A stretch of DNA of 36,028 nucleotides from Ramlibacter sp. (GTDB taxonomy: Bacteria > Pseudomonadota > Gammaproteobacteria > Burkholderiales > Burkholderiaceae_C). Below are positions 1 to 7,207 of this stretch, in pieces. The first letter of the stretch is position 1; the number at the start of each line of letters is the position of its first letter. Location: the NCBI GenBank assembly GCA_022844525.1, contig JALHLO010000007.1, positions 1-36,028 of the forward strand, read 5' to 3'. The notes below the pieces were generated by a model that worked only from the letters and a program-made list of their open reading frames with translations, was not told where the DNA came from and made no database searches. Position numbers and translations under genes: made by a program.

Positions 1-52
1 GGCGCGCTGAGGGCCCGCGTTACCATCGGGCGGATTCGAACGGAGCCGCCCC

Positions 53-1531
53 ATGGACATGAAGACCTCCCCCCTGTCGCTGCTGAAAGATCCCACCCTG
101 CTCAAGACCGACGCCCTGATCGCCGGGCAGTGGGTGAAGGGCGAATCGCGCTTCGCCGTGTACGACCCGGCCAACGGCGCCAAGCTGGCCGAAGTGCCCA
201 ACCTGGGCGTGACCGAAGCCGAGCAGGCGATCGCCGCGGCCAACGCGGCCTGGCCGGCGTGGCGCGGCAAGACCGCCAAGGAGCGCAGCATCGTCCTGCG
301 CAAGTGGTACGACCTGCTGATGGCCAACCAGGAAGACCTGGGCCGCATCATGACCGCCGAACAGGGCAAGCCCTTCCCGGAGGCCAAGGGGGAAGTGGCC
401 TACGGCGCCAGCTTCGTCGAGTGGTTCGCCGAGGAAGCCAAGCGCGTGAACGGCGAGACCCTGCCGCAATTCGACAACAACCGCCGCCTGCTGGTGATCC
501 GCCAGCCGATCGGCGTGTGCGCGGCGATCACCCCCTGGAACTTCCCGCTGGCGATGATCACGCGCAAGGTGGCGCCCGCGCTGGCCGCCGGCTGCCCCGT
601 GGTGATCAAGCCGGCCGAACTGACCCCGCTGACCGCGCTGGCCGCGGCCGAACTGGCGATGCGCGCGGGCATCCCGGCCGGCGTGCTGAACATGCTCACC
701 GCCGACGGCCCCAACAGCGTTGCCATCGGCAAGGTGTTCTGCGCCAGCGACGTGGTGCGCCACATCAGCTTCACCGGCTCCACCGAAGTGGGCCGCATCC
801 TGATGGCGCAGAGCGCGCCCACGGTGAAGAAGCTGTCGCTGGAACTCGGGGGCAATGCGCCCTTCATCGTGTTCGACGACGCCGACATCGATTCCGCGGT
901 GGAAGGCGCCATCGCCAGCAAGTACCGCAACGCGGGCCAGACCTGCGTGTGCGCCAACCGCATCTACGTGCAGAACGGCGTGTACGACCAGTTCGTGCAG
1001 AAGTTCGCCGCCAAGGTGAAGACGATGAAGGTCGGCAATGGCTTCGAGGAAGGCGTGGTGCAGGGCCCGCTGATCGAGGACGCCGCCGTGGAGAAGGTGC
1101 AGCGCCACGTGCAGGACGCGCTGAGCAAGGGCGCGAAGATCGTGACCGGCGGCCAGAAGCTGCAGGGCCAGTTCTTCCAGCCGACGGTGCTGTCCGACGC
1201 CACCGCCGACATGCTGTGCGCGCGCGAGGAAACCTTCGGCCCGCTGGCGCCGGTCTTCCGCTTCAGGACGGAGCAGGAAGCGGTGGACGCTGCCAACAAC
1301 ACCGAGTTCGGCCTGGCCAGCTACTTCTACAGCCGCGACATCGGCCGCATCTTCCGCGTGAGCGAAGCGCTGGAGTACGGCATGGTCGGCATCAACGTGG
1401 GCATCATCGCCACCGAGCACGTGCCCTTCGGCGGCGTGAAGCAGTCCGGGCTCGGCCGCGAAGGCTCGCACCACGGCATGGACGAGTACGTGGAGATCAA
1501 GTACCTCTGCCTGGGCGACGTGCTCAAGTAG
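53..1531 (+). CDS. gabD: NAD(P)-dependent succinate-semialdehyde dehydrogenase (GabD-type aldehyde dehydrogenase)
   Basis: This 492-residue enzyme has the normal length of the GabD group of the aldehyde dehydrogenase superfamily. The group oxidises succinate semialdehyde to succinate in the cytoplasm, for example in GABA or 4-hydroxybutyrate breakdown. Visible motifs are the substrate-channel/cofactor motif PWNFPLAMITRK, the Rossmann motif FTGSTEVGR, the general base Glu at about residue 264 in LELGGNAPF, and the catalytic Cys at about 298 in NAGQTCVCANR. The CVC arrangement at the nucleophile is usual in GabD proteins. The ATG at 53 is chosen because GGAG lies about 8 bases upstream; an ATG two codons later is possible. 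No GABA transaminase is in view, so the physiological semialdehyde could be another short dicarboxylic semialdehyde. Confidence 0.88.
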   Translation: MDMKTSPLSLLKDPTLLKTDALIAGQWVKGESRFAVYDPANGAKLAEVPNLGVTEAEQAIAAANAAWPAWRGKTAKERSIVLRKWYDLLMANQEDLGRIMTAEQGKPFPEAKGEVAYGASFVEWFAEEAKRVNGETLPQFDNNRRLLVIRQPIGVCAAITPWNFPLAMITRKVAPALAAGCPVVIKPAELTPLTALAAAELAMRAGIPAGVLNMLTADGPNSVAIGKVFCASDVVRHISFTGSTEVGRILMAQSAPTVKKLSLELGGNAPFIVFDDADIDSAVEGAIASKYRNAGQTCVCANRIYVQNGVYDQFVQKFAAKVKTMKVGNGFEEGVVQGPLIEDAAVEKVQRHVQDALSKGAKIVTGGQKLQGQFFQPTVLSDATADMLCAREETFGPLAPVFRFRTEQEAVDAANNTEFGLASYFYSRDIGRIFRVSEALEYGMVGINVGIIATEHVPFGGVKQSGLGREGSHHGMDEYVEIKYLCLGDVLK

Positions 1532-1649
1532 GGCGGGGCCGGCACCGGCGGCCTCCTACACGCGGCGCAGGACAGGGACGACCCGGGGGTGAATGCAAAG
1601 CATCGACAGTGTGGAGGAGTTGACGACATCCACTGCTGGAGATCCTGTA

Positions 1650-2525
1650 ATGCCCACCCAAGTCACCGAATGGAGCGATGCGATGTTCACCTCGCTCGCC
1701 GCCGCGATGGCGCTGCTGTTCTCGGCCCTCCCCAAGATCCTCGGCTTCGTGCTGATCATCGTCGCCGGCTGGTTCATCGCCTCGCTGATCGAGCGCGGCC
1801 TGGCCGCCTTGCTGCGGACCATCAAGTTCAACGAGCTGTCCGAGCGCGCGGGCCTGAGCGACTTCATCCGCAAGATGGGCGTCAACACCGATGCGGCCGG
1901 CATGATCGGGCTGGTGGTGAAATGGTTCGTGCGCCTGATCGCGCTGGTGGTGGCCTTCGACGCGCTGGGACTGCCGGCGGTGTCGGAAGTGCTGCGGCAG
2001 CTGCTCCTGTGGCTGCCCAACGTGGTGGTCGCGCTGGTGGTGCTGGTGATCGGCGGCCTGGCAGCCCGCGCCCTGGGCAACGTGGTGCGCGGCGCCGCCA
2101 CCGAGGCGGGCCTGAGCAACTCCAACTTCCTGTCCAAGGCGGCATCCGTGGTGGTGTGGGCCTTCGCGATCGTGGTGGCGGTGAACCAGCTGGGCATCGC
2201 GACCGAGCTGGTCAACACGCTGTTCATGGCGATCGTGGGTGCGGTGGCCCTCAGCCTGGGCCTGGCCTTTGGCCTGGGCGGCCGCGAGACGGCGGCGGAG
2301 ATCGTGCGCAAGGCCTACGCCAAGGCGCAGGACCGCTCCGGCGAGATGAAGCAGATGGCCGAGAAGGTGGGCGACCGCATGGAAGAAGGCGGCGCGCGCC
2401 GCGAGGATCCCTCGCACGGTCCCGGCCAGTGGCCTACCGGCGGCTATCCGCAAGGCGGCGGCGTCCAGGGTGGCGGGGGCGGCCCGGTGCCGGCCGACAA
2501 GCGCCACGACACCGAAGGCGGCTGA
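1650..2525 (+). CDS. Small MscS-like conserved TM-helix membrane protein
   Basis: The protein (291 residues from the ATG at 1650) is an inner-membrane protein with about five hydrophobic segments near residues 14-46, 84-106, 120-144, 163-183 and 186-211. The last segment ends in LAFGLGGRETAAEIV, which resembles the pore-helix end of MscS-family mechanosensitive channels. The usual MscS beta domain is absent; instead there is a short charged stretch and a Gly-rich tail (residues about 245-275). This matches the 'conserved TM helix' proteins related to MscS, whose channel activity is not established. I chose the ATG at 1650 because GGAG stands 8-9 bases before it. An in-frame ATG at 1593 would add 19 residues that are not hydrophobic. 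It stands alone between gabD and the Fic gene. Confidence 0.75.
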   Translation: MPTQVTEWSDAMFTSLAAAMALLFSALPKILGFVLIIVAGWFIASLIERGLAALLRTIKFNELSERAGLSDFIRKMGVNTDAAGMIGLVVKWFVRLIALVVAFDALGLPAVSEVLRQLLLWLPNVVVALVVLVIGGLAARALGNVVRGAATEAGLSNSNFLSKAASVVVWAFAIVVAVNQLGIATELVNTLFMAIVGAVALSLGLAFGLGGRETAAEIVRKAYAKAQDRSGEMKQMAEKVGDRMEEGGARREDPSHGPGQWPTGGYPQGGGVQGGGGGPVPADKRHDTEGG

Positions 2526-2534
2526 GCCCCCCGA

Positions 2535-2597
2535 GGCGAAAATTCGCCCTATCGACTCATCTTTTGAGTCGATCAGAGGCCTTATTCGACTCATGAG
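2535..2597. repeat. Cluster of palindromes and GACTCA repeats before the Fic gene
   Basis: GGCGAA-AA-TTCGCC occupies 2535-2548. A perfect 9-bp inverted repeat follows, ATCGACTCA at 2551-2559 and TGAGTCGAT at 2565-2573. The string TCGACTCAT then recurs at 2586-2594 and forms part of the palindrome CTCATGAG at 2590-2597. Three copies of GACTCA/TGAGTC in 40 bases just before the Fic start suggest an operator. The first palindromes could instead terminate the upstream gene, although no T-run follows. Confidence 0.55.
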
Positions 2598-2620
2598 GCG
2601 ATTGCTGGGCCCAGGAAGCG

Positions 2621-3565
2621 GTGGCAACCTCGGCGATCGAGGGAGAGAAGCTGGACCTGCTGGCTGTGCGGTCCTCCGTTGCCCAGCGGTTCGGGGCGGC
2701 CTTCAAGGGACCGGCGGCGCCGCGGCACGTCGACGGCCTGCTGAGCATCATGGACGACGCCGTCGTCGAGGCCGGAAAGCCCCTGACGCACGAGCGGCTC
2801 CAGTCCTGGCAGGTGGCACTCTTCCCGACGGGCTTCTCGGGAATGAGGCCGGTGAAGACGGCCGCCTATCGCACGGGGGCCATGCAGATCGTCAGTGGCC
2901 CGGCCGGCCGGGAAACGGTGCACTACGAGGCCCCGGGAGCAGACGATGTGCCTGCCCAGATGCAGCGATTCCTGGACTGGTTCAACGCCAGCGAACAGGA
3001 CAGCCTGGTGAAGGCGGCGCTCTCCCATCTCTGGTTCGAGACCATCCACCCGTTCGACGACGGCAACGGGCGGGTCGGCCGCAACATCGTGGACCTGTGC
3101 CTGGCCCGCGACGCCGGCGAGGCTTCCCGGCTCGTCCGGATCTCGCAGCGCCTGCTTGAACAACGGGAGGCGTACTACAACGAGCTGGGCCGGGCCCAGC
3201 ACGGCGGGCTGGATGTCACCCCGTGGATGGCCTGGTTCGTCACGCAGGTGCGCGCTGCCTGGGAGGCTGCCGGCAAGGTGGTGGACACCTCGCTGGAGAA
3301 AGCCAGGTTCTGGGCCGGCCATGCCGGCCTGCACCTGAACGCACGCCAGAAGAAGGCGGTCAATGCGCTGCTGGATGCGGGCCCGGGCGGCTTCGAAGGC
3401 GGCATGAGTACCCGCAAGTACGTGAGCCTGAACGACACGTCGCGTCCCACCGCGTCACGGGAGCTGATCGAGCTCGCTGCACTGGGTGTGCTGAAACAGG
3501 CGGGGGGCGGCCGTTCCACCCGCTACTACGTGAACCTGCCGGGGTGGTTCCCGCGCGAGGCATGA
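2621..3565 (+). CDS. Fic-domain AMP-transferase-like protein, class II, shortened at the N terminus
   Basis: Fic proteins transfer AMP (or a related group) from a nucleotide to a target protein hydroxyl. The active-site loop HPFDDGNGRVGR starts at residue 143 and has every canonical residue, including the catalytic His. The C-terminal ~75 residues resemble a winged-helix domain, as is common in this subgroup. TSAIEG at residues 3-8 fits the autoinhibitory pattern [S/T]xxxE[G/N] found N-terminal to the Fic fold in class II members. Relatives normally carry a further ~60-80 residues (DUF4172) before it. Here an in-frame TGA at 2594 and a lack of in-frame ATG leave GTG at 2621 as the only evident start, with AGGA about 5 bases upstream. 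Family-like sequence (AQEAVATSAIEGEK) already begins around 2609, before that start, so the gene looks 5'-truncated. It may still be active. Confidence 0.8.
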   Translation: MATSAIEGEKLDLLAVRSSVAQRFGAAFKGPAAPRHVDGLLSIMDDAVVEAGKPLTHERLQSWQVALFPTGFSGMRPVKTAAYRTGAMQIVSGPAGRETVHYEAPGADDVPAQMQRFLDWFNASEQDSLVKAALSHLWFETIHPFDDGNGRVGRNIVDLCLARDAGEASRLVRISQRLLEQREAYYNELGRAQHGGLDVTPWMAWFVTQVRAAWEAAGKVVDTSLEKARFWAGHAGLHLNARQKKAVNALLDAGPGGFEGGMSTRKYVSLNDTSRPTASRELIELAALGVLKQAGGGRSTRYYVNLPGWFPREA

Positions 3566-3598
3566 CTCCCGCCTCCGTGGCTTGCCTGCGGCAGGTCT

Positions 3599-4477
3599 TC
3601 AGTGCCGCGCCGCCAGCGGCTCGCACGTGACGACGTGCTCTCCTTCGAGCACCGCGCCGGAAGACCCGGGTTCGGACAGGTCCTGCACGAGCTCCCGCAT
3701 GCGGAAGCCGCGCACCTCCAGGAAATCGCGCACCTGCTGCGGGCTGATGCTCCAGCGCAGCGGCTCGCCGCGCAGCGCCAGCCAGCGGTCCACCAGCCAG
3801 CTGTGGGGACGGAAGCCGCTGGAGCCGTCCGGCCAGGTGGCCAGCGTGGTGAACAGGATGCGCAGCGGGCGGGTGCGACAGGTGCGCAGCGTCTGGAACA
3901 CGCGGTCGACGTCCAGCGCGTCCAGGTACATCAGCACGGCCTCCATCACCACCAGCGTGGGGCGCTCCGTGGCGAAGGGCTGCAAAGGCAGCGACTCGGC
4001 GGCCAGGTCGCAGGCCAGGAAGCGCAGGTTGGCGGGTGGGCCGCCGGCACCCTTGGCCAGCGCCTGCCGCTTGCCCCGCTGCGTCGCCGGGTGGTCGATC
4101 TCGACCACCTCGATGCCGCCGAACTCCTGCGCCAGGCGGTAGCCCAGGGTGTCGAGACCGGCGCCGACCACCACGATGCGGGTGAAGCCTTCGGCGATGC
4201 CGCGGCGGCACCACTGCTCGATCCAGCGCTTGCGATGCCAGTAGTGCGCCATGATCCCGGGCAGCACCATGCGCTCGAGCCCCTGCCACAGCGAGCGCAT
4301 GACGGGCTGGCGGGCGCTGCGCGCCAGCGCGCGGTCGACCCGGCTGGAGGACAGGAAGACGTCGCACAGCTCCGCCGCCTGCAGCGGCACCAGGTCGCTG
4401 GTGCGCTCGTCGCTGGCCAGCAGGATGGTGCTGGCGGCGATCACCTTGGCCGTGGAACTGGCGTTGCCTTCCCTCAT
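3599..4477 (-). CDS. Class I SAM-dependent methyltransferase (leucine carboxyl methyltransferase-like family)
   Basis: This is a 292-residue cytosolic methyltransferase. The SAM-binding motif I is VVVGAGLDTLGYRLA at residues 102-116, followed by the acidic motif VEIDHPATQ at 125-133 and MEAVLMYLD at 178-186. This is the pattern of the PF04072-type family, which in bacteria includes many O-methyltransferases of unknown substrate. The frame stays open upstream to 4654, but the added sequence is Arg/Ser-rich and unlike the family. The ATG at 4477 has AGGGAG at a suitable distance, so I start there. It converges on the Fic gene with about 33 bases between them. Substrate and role cannot be inferred from context. 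Confidence 0.82.
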   Translation of the reverse strand: MREGNASSTAKVIAASTILLASDERTSDLVPLQAAELCDVFLSSSRVDRALARSARQPVMRSLWQGLERMVLPGIMAHYWHRKRWIEQWCRRGIAEGFTRIVVVGAGLDTLGYRLAQEFGGIEVVEIDHPATQRGKRQALAKGAGGPPANLRFLACDLAAESLPLQPFATERPTLVVMEAVLMYLDALDVDRVFQTLRTCRTRPLRILFTTLATWPDGSSGFRPHSWLVDRWLALRGEPLRWSISPQQVRDFLEVRGFRMRELVQDLSEPGSSGAVLEGEHVVTCEPLAARH

Positions 4478-4620
4478 GCGATGGCTCCCTGCGGACGCGG
4501 ATTGGATGGGCGGGTCGGCATGATGGCTCGCGCAGCGGGAAGCCACCATAGGGGAATATCTGCCGCGCGAGCTGCGCGGCCTCCTTCGATGCGAGGATGT
4601 CCTGCGTGACGAAGCATGGC

Positions 4621-4641
4621 ATCCCGGCCTGGCCCCGGGAT
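4621..4641 (-). terminator. Hairpin downstream of the DUF3606 gene
   Basis: ATCCCGG at 4621-4627 and CCGGGAT at 4635-4641 form a 7-bp stem with a 7-base loop, directly downstream of the minus-strand DUF3606 stop codon. There is no strong T-run, so an intrinsic terminator is only a suggestion. The rest of 4478-4650 presumably holds the methyltransferase promoter, which I could not place. Confidence 0.3.
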
Positions 4642-4650
4642 CCGTGAACC

Positions 4651-4863
4651 TCAATGGCTGGACGGCCTCTCCGAGGACCGCGCGTGCTGCAGGTGCTCCC
4701 GCACCCGGTCCGCGTCATCGCCCACCGCGGCCACCGCCTCCTTGACCTTCTTCTCGCTCACGTTGAAATGGCGGGCCCAGGCGCAAACGGCGTAGTCGTA
4801 GCTGAGGTCGATCCGCTCCTTGCGGCCGGCTTTCGGTTTCGTCGTCATCTGGATACTGCGCAT
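4651..4863 (-). CDS. DUF3606 domain protein
   Basis: This 70-residue protein matches the small DUF3606 family: a basic N terminus (KPKAGRKERIDL), then a helical core AVCAWARHFNVSEKKVKEAVAAVGDDADRV split over two predicted helices. It is soluble with no signal peptide. The function of the family is unknown; the fold resembles small helix-turn-helix-like units, which is inference. The ATG at 4863 has GGGAG about 7 bases upstream; an internal ATG at 4848 is a weaker choice. It is divergent from queC, with 132 bases between them. Confidence 0.72.
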   Translation of the reverse strand: MRSIQMTTKPKAGRKERIDLSYDYAVCAWARHFNVSEKKVKEAVAAVGDDADRVREHLQHARSSERPSSH

Positions 4864-4995
4864 TCATTGGCTCCCGAAAACGACGATCCTAGGCAGCCGC
4901 CGCGAACGGCGGTGTAGGACGCAGCGCAGGACAGTTGCCGGTGCCAGCACGGCCGCGCCCGCCCTCGATAATGGCGACCCGTCCCGCACACGACC

Positions 4996-5700
4996 ATGTC
5001 ACGCCAGGCCCTCGTCCTCTTTTCCGGTGGCCAGGATTCCACCACCTGCCTCGCGTGGGCCCTGGACCGCTGCGAGCACGTGGAGACGGTGGGCTTCGAC
5101 TACGGCCAGCGCCACCGCATCGAGCTGGACTGCCGCGGCCAGGTGCGCGACCGCCTCGCCCGCGAATTTCCCGCGTGGGCCGAGCGCCTGGGCCCGGACC
5201 ACCTGCTGCCGATCGAGGTGCTGGGCCGCATCAGCGACACGGCGCTCACGAGCGATGCCGAGATCGCGCTGCGGGCCGACGGCCTGCCCAACACCTTCGT
5301 CCCCGGCCGCAACCTGCTGTTCCTGACGCTGGCGGCCGCCCTCGCCTACCGGCGCGGCATCACCGTGGTGGTGGGCGGCATGTGCGAGACCGACTACTCC
5401 GGCTACCCGGACTGCCGCGACAGCACGATGAAGGCGATGCAGCTGGCGCTGACGCTGGGGACGGACCGGCCGTTCGAGGTGGCGACGCCGCTGATGTGGC
5501 TGGACAAGGCGGCGACGTGGGAGCTGGCGCATCGGCTCGGGGGCGATGCGCTGGTGGAGATCGTGCGGGAGGACACGCATACGTGCTACCGCGGGGAGCG
5601 CGGGCAGATGCATGCGTGGGGGCATGGGTGCGGGGCCTGTCCCGCGTGCGAGTTGCGGGCGAACGGGTACGCAAAGTGGAGCGCGACGGGACGAGCGTAG
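4996..5700 (+). CDS. queC: 7-cyano-7-deazaguanine synthase QueC
   Basis: QueC converts 7-carboxy-7-deazaguanine to preQ0 using ammonia and ATP, in the queuosine tRNA-modification pathway. The 234-residue protein has the N-type ATP pyrophosphatase loop SGGQDS at residues 10-15, the motif [11 protein letters not shown], the central [15 protein letters not shown] and [16 protein letters not shown], and the C-terminal zinc-binding cysteines in THTCYRG and [10 protein letters not shown]. All hallmark residues are present. No other queuosine gene is adjacent. The upstream 4864-4995 region contains a CCGCCG-CGAA-CGGCGG hairpin, but I see no preQ1 riboswitch consensus. Confidence 0.95.
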   Translation: MSRQALVLFSGGQDSTTCLAWALDRCEHVETVGFDYGQRHRIELDCRGQVRDRLAREFPAWAERLGPDHLLPIEVLGRISDTALTSDAEIALRADGLPNTFVPGRNLLFLTLAAALAYRRGITVVVGGMCETDYSGYPDCRDSTMKAMQLALTLGTDRPFEVATPLMWLDKAATWELAHRLGGDALVEIVREDTHTCYRGERGQMHAWGHGCGACPACELRANGYAKWSATGRA

Positions 5701-5749
5701 TCTGCGTGCACCACCGCTTCGTTCGTCCTGCGTGAGTCGCCGTTCGCCG

Positions 5750-6292
5750 TCAGTTGCACTGCAGGCTGTTGCCCCTGCGGATGCAGTTGCCCGGCACCGG
5801 CGCGGAGCGAATGTTGATGGTGGTCTCGTTCGGGGGCGCCATGCCGCAGGCGCTGTACATCGATGCCTTGGCGGCCGGCACGGTGCGCTGGCTGGTGACC
5901 GAACTCAGGGCGACCTCGTAGTTGCGCTTCGCCTGCTCGCACTCGTAGGTGTTGGCCCGTTCGGCCTGCAGGTCGGCCGCGGTCCTGCCGGGGGCGCGCG
6001 TGTCGGCAGGCGGTGACACCACCGGGGCGGCGGCTTCCCGGGCCGCCGCATTCTCCGAGCGCAGGCGCCTGTTCTGCTCTTCCAGCAACTGCATGCGCAG
6101 CCGCTCGTTTTCCTGCTGGAGGGCGCGCTCGCCCGTGGGCGCCTGCGGCACGACCACGCGCGAATCCTTGCTGGAAGTCGCGCAGGGCGCATCGGAAAAC
6201 TCGACCTTTCCGTTGGGCGCGGTGCAGCGGTAGACCTGGGCGTGGGCCGCTGCCGAACCGGCCAGGGCGGCGATCAGAAAGAGATGACGCAT
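5750..6292 (-). CDS. Periplasmic DUF4124 protein with coiled coil
   Basis: The 180-residue protein begins with a signal peptide (cleavage expected after AHA, about residue 18). The typical DUF4124 start follows, QVYRCTAPNGKVEFSDAPC, with two cysteines that may form a disulfide. Next come a Gln/Glu/Arg-rich helix likely to form a coiled coil (ALQQENERLRMQLLEEQNRR) and a C-terminal domain with four further cysteines. The family is common in Beta- and Gammaproteobacteria and its function is unknown. The frame remains open upstream across the tRNA gene, but that part reads tRNA sequence. The ATG at 6292 has GGAGG just upstream and opens the signal peptide. Confidence 0.78.
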   Translation of the reverse strand: MRHLFLIAALAGSAAAHAQVYRCTAPNGKVEFSDAPCATSSKDSRVVVPQAPTGERALQQENERLRMQLLEEQNRRLRSENAAAREAAAPVVSPPADTRAPGRTAADLQAERANTYECEQAKRNYEVALSSVTSQRTVPAAKASMYSACGMAPPNETTINIRSAPVPGNCIRRGNSLQCN

Positions 6293-6373
6293 AGACCCTC
6301 CTCTTGGCGCAAGTGTATGGCGGGCGCTCGGGGGCATCGATGGTGCCAGGCAGTCGCCGAAGAGGCGAAAGCG

Positions 6374-6447
6374 TGGAGCGGGCGATGGGAATCGAACCCA
6401 CGTCTTGAGCTTGGGAAGCTCAGGTCCTGCCATTGAACGACGCCCGC
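6374..6447 (-). tRNA. tRNA-Gly (anticodon CCC)
   Basis: On the minus strand a complete cloverleaf can be drawn. The acceptor GCGGGCG pairs with CGCCCGC, a short D arm contains AATGGCAGGAC, and the anticodon stem TGAGC/GCTCA encloses the loop TTCCCAA. The T arm holds TTCGATT. Discriminator T and the encoded CCA complete 74 bases. The loop puts CCC at positions 34-36, so it decodes GGG glycine codons. Confidence 0.93.
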
Positions 6448-6572
6448 GGTTCAGCGGGGAATTCTACGCGGGATTGAAGGACGGCTCGCAACCCCGGGGC
6501 GGCAGTCCCGGGATGGCCAGGCACCCATTCGGCGACCGGAAGCCGGAGCCGTCCACCCGCGGGCAAGCTCTG

Positions 6573-6602
6573 TTGACATCTGGGGATATGGTGGTCTATC
6601 CT
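6573..6602 (+). promoter_or_regulatory. Sigma70-type promoter of the rpiB-gntR-kinase-ABC operon
   Basis: A perfect TTGACA at 6573-6578 is followed after 18 bases by TATCCT (6597-6602), which matches the -10 consensus at four of six positions. It lies about 60 bases upstream of the first gene and directly abuts a palindromic operator, as expected for a repressed catabolic promoter. Confidence 0.5.
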
Positions 6603-6614
6603 TGGTAAGACCAC
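6591..6614. promoter_or_regulatory. Candidate operator for the FadR/PdhR-type regulator
   Basis: TGGT-AAG-ACCA at 6603-6613 fits the TGGTnnnACCA pattern described for several FadR-subfamily GntR regulators (PdhR-like). It sits inside a larger perfect inverted repeat, GTGGTCT at 6591-6597 and AGACCAC at 6608-6614. The sites overlap or follow the -10 box, so binding would block transcription. The obvious ligand is the regulator encoded at 7208; this assignment is inference. Confidence 0.5.
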
Positions 6615-6663
6615 GGTAAGGCAGCACTTGAACGGGCTGCCACGTGTCGCAAGGGGGCCCCGA

Positions 6664-7194
6664 ATGTCCAGAGACGAAGCACGCTCACCGCACGCGATTG
6701 CGGTGCCACGATGGCCGGCGATCGGCCTCGCGAACGACCATGCCGGGTTCCTCCTGAAGGGGTTCGTCGCCGGCGTCCTCGCGCAACACTGCGACCGGGT
6801 CATCGACGTCGGCGCGAACTCGGAATCGCCCGTCGACTTCCCGGATGTCACACGCCAGGCGATCTCCCTCATCCAGGAGGGAAAGGTCAAGCGGGTCATC
6901 CTCGTCTGCGGCACCGGCGCGGGCGCCTGCATCGCGGCCAACAAGATTCCAGGCATTCGCGCCGCGGTGTGCCACGACACGTTCGTGGCGCGCCAGGCCG
7001 TCGAGCACGACGATGTCAATGTGCTGTGCATCGGCGCGTGGATCATCGGCCCCCAGGTGGCCCGTTCCGTCATCGAGACCTTCCTGGCAGCCGAATTCAG
7101 CACGGAAGAACATTTCCGCCGTCGCGTCGAAAAGCTCGGCGAGCTGGAGCGGGAAGCCGCGCGGTCCCTCCTCCAGGGATCGAAACCGGACTGA
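6664..7194 (+). CDS. RpiB/LacA/LacB-family sugar-phosphate isomerase
   Basis: The 176-residue protein is an aldose-ketose phosphate isomerase of the RpiB fold, cytosolic. The motif NDHAGFLLK appears at residues 24-32, the catalytic Cys at 82 (CGTGAGACIAANK), His at 104 (AVCHD), and EHDDVNVLCIG with GAWIIG follows. The family includes ribose-5-phosphate isomerase B, galactose-6-phosphate isomerase subunits and tetrulose-phosphate isomerases, so the substrate is open. The EHND of E. coli-type RpiB reads EHDD here, which argues for a specialised rather than housekeeping enzyme. The ATG at 6664 has AGGGGG upstream; a TTG at 6628 has no evident ribosome site. It is the first gene of a catabolic operon. 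Confidence 0.82.
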   Translation: MSRDEARSPHAIAVPRWPAIGLANDHAGFLLKGFVAGVLAQHCDRVIDVGANSESPVDFPDVTRQAISLIQEGKVKRVILVCGTGAGACIAANKIPGIRAAVCHDTFVARQAVEHDDVNVLCIGAWIIGPQVARSVIETFLAAEFSTEEHFRRRVEKLGELEREAARSLLQGSKPD

Positions 7195-7207
7195 GCCGGC
7201 TGCCGCG

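Noticed and set aside
20-1474. A long minus-strand open frame opposite gabD
   Set aside because: Composition is dominated by His, Ala, Arg and Gly; the plus strand encodes a full aldehyde dehydrogenase.
2535-2573. Intrinsic terminator after the MscS-like gene
   Set aside because: The palindromes are followed by mixed sequence without a T-run; an operator is at least as likely.
4478-4654. N-terminal extension of the methyltransferase
   Set aside because: The added residues are Ser/Arg-rich and unlike the family; ATG 4477 has a proper ribosome site.
4864-4995. preQ1 riboswitch before queC
   Set aside because: Only a GC hairpin with a CGAA loop is seen; the C-rich loop and A-rich tail of preQ1 switches are absent.
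6293-6433. N-terminal extension of the DUF4124 protein
   Set aside because: The extension reads through the tRNA-Gly gene and lies before a clear signal peptide with its own ribosome site.
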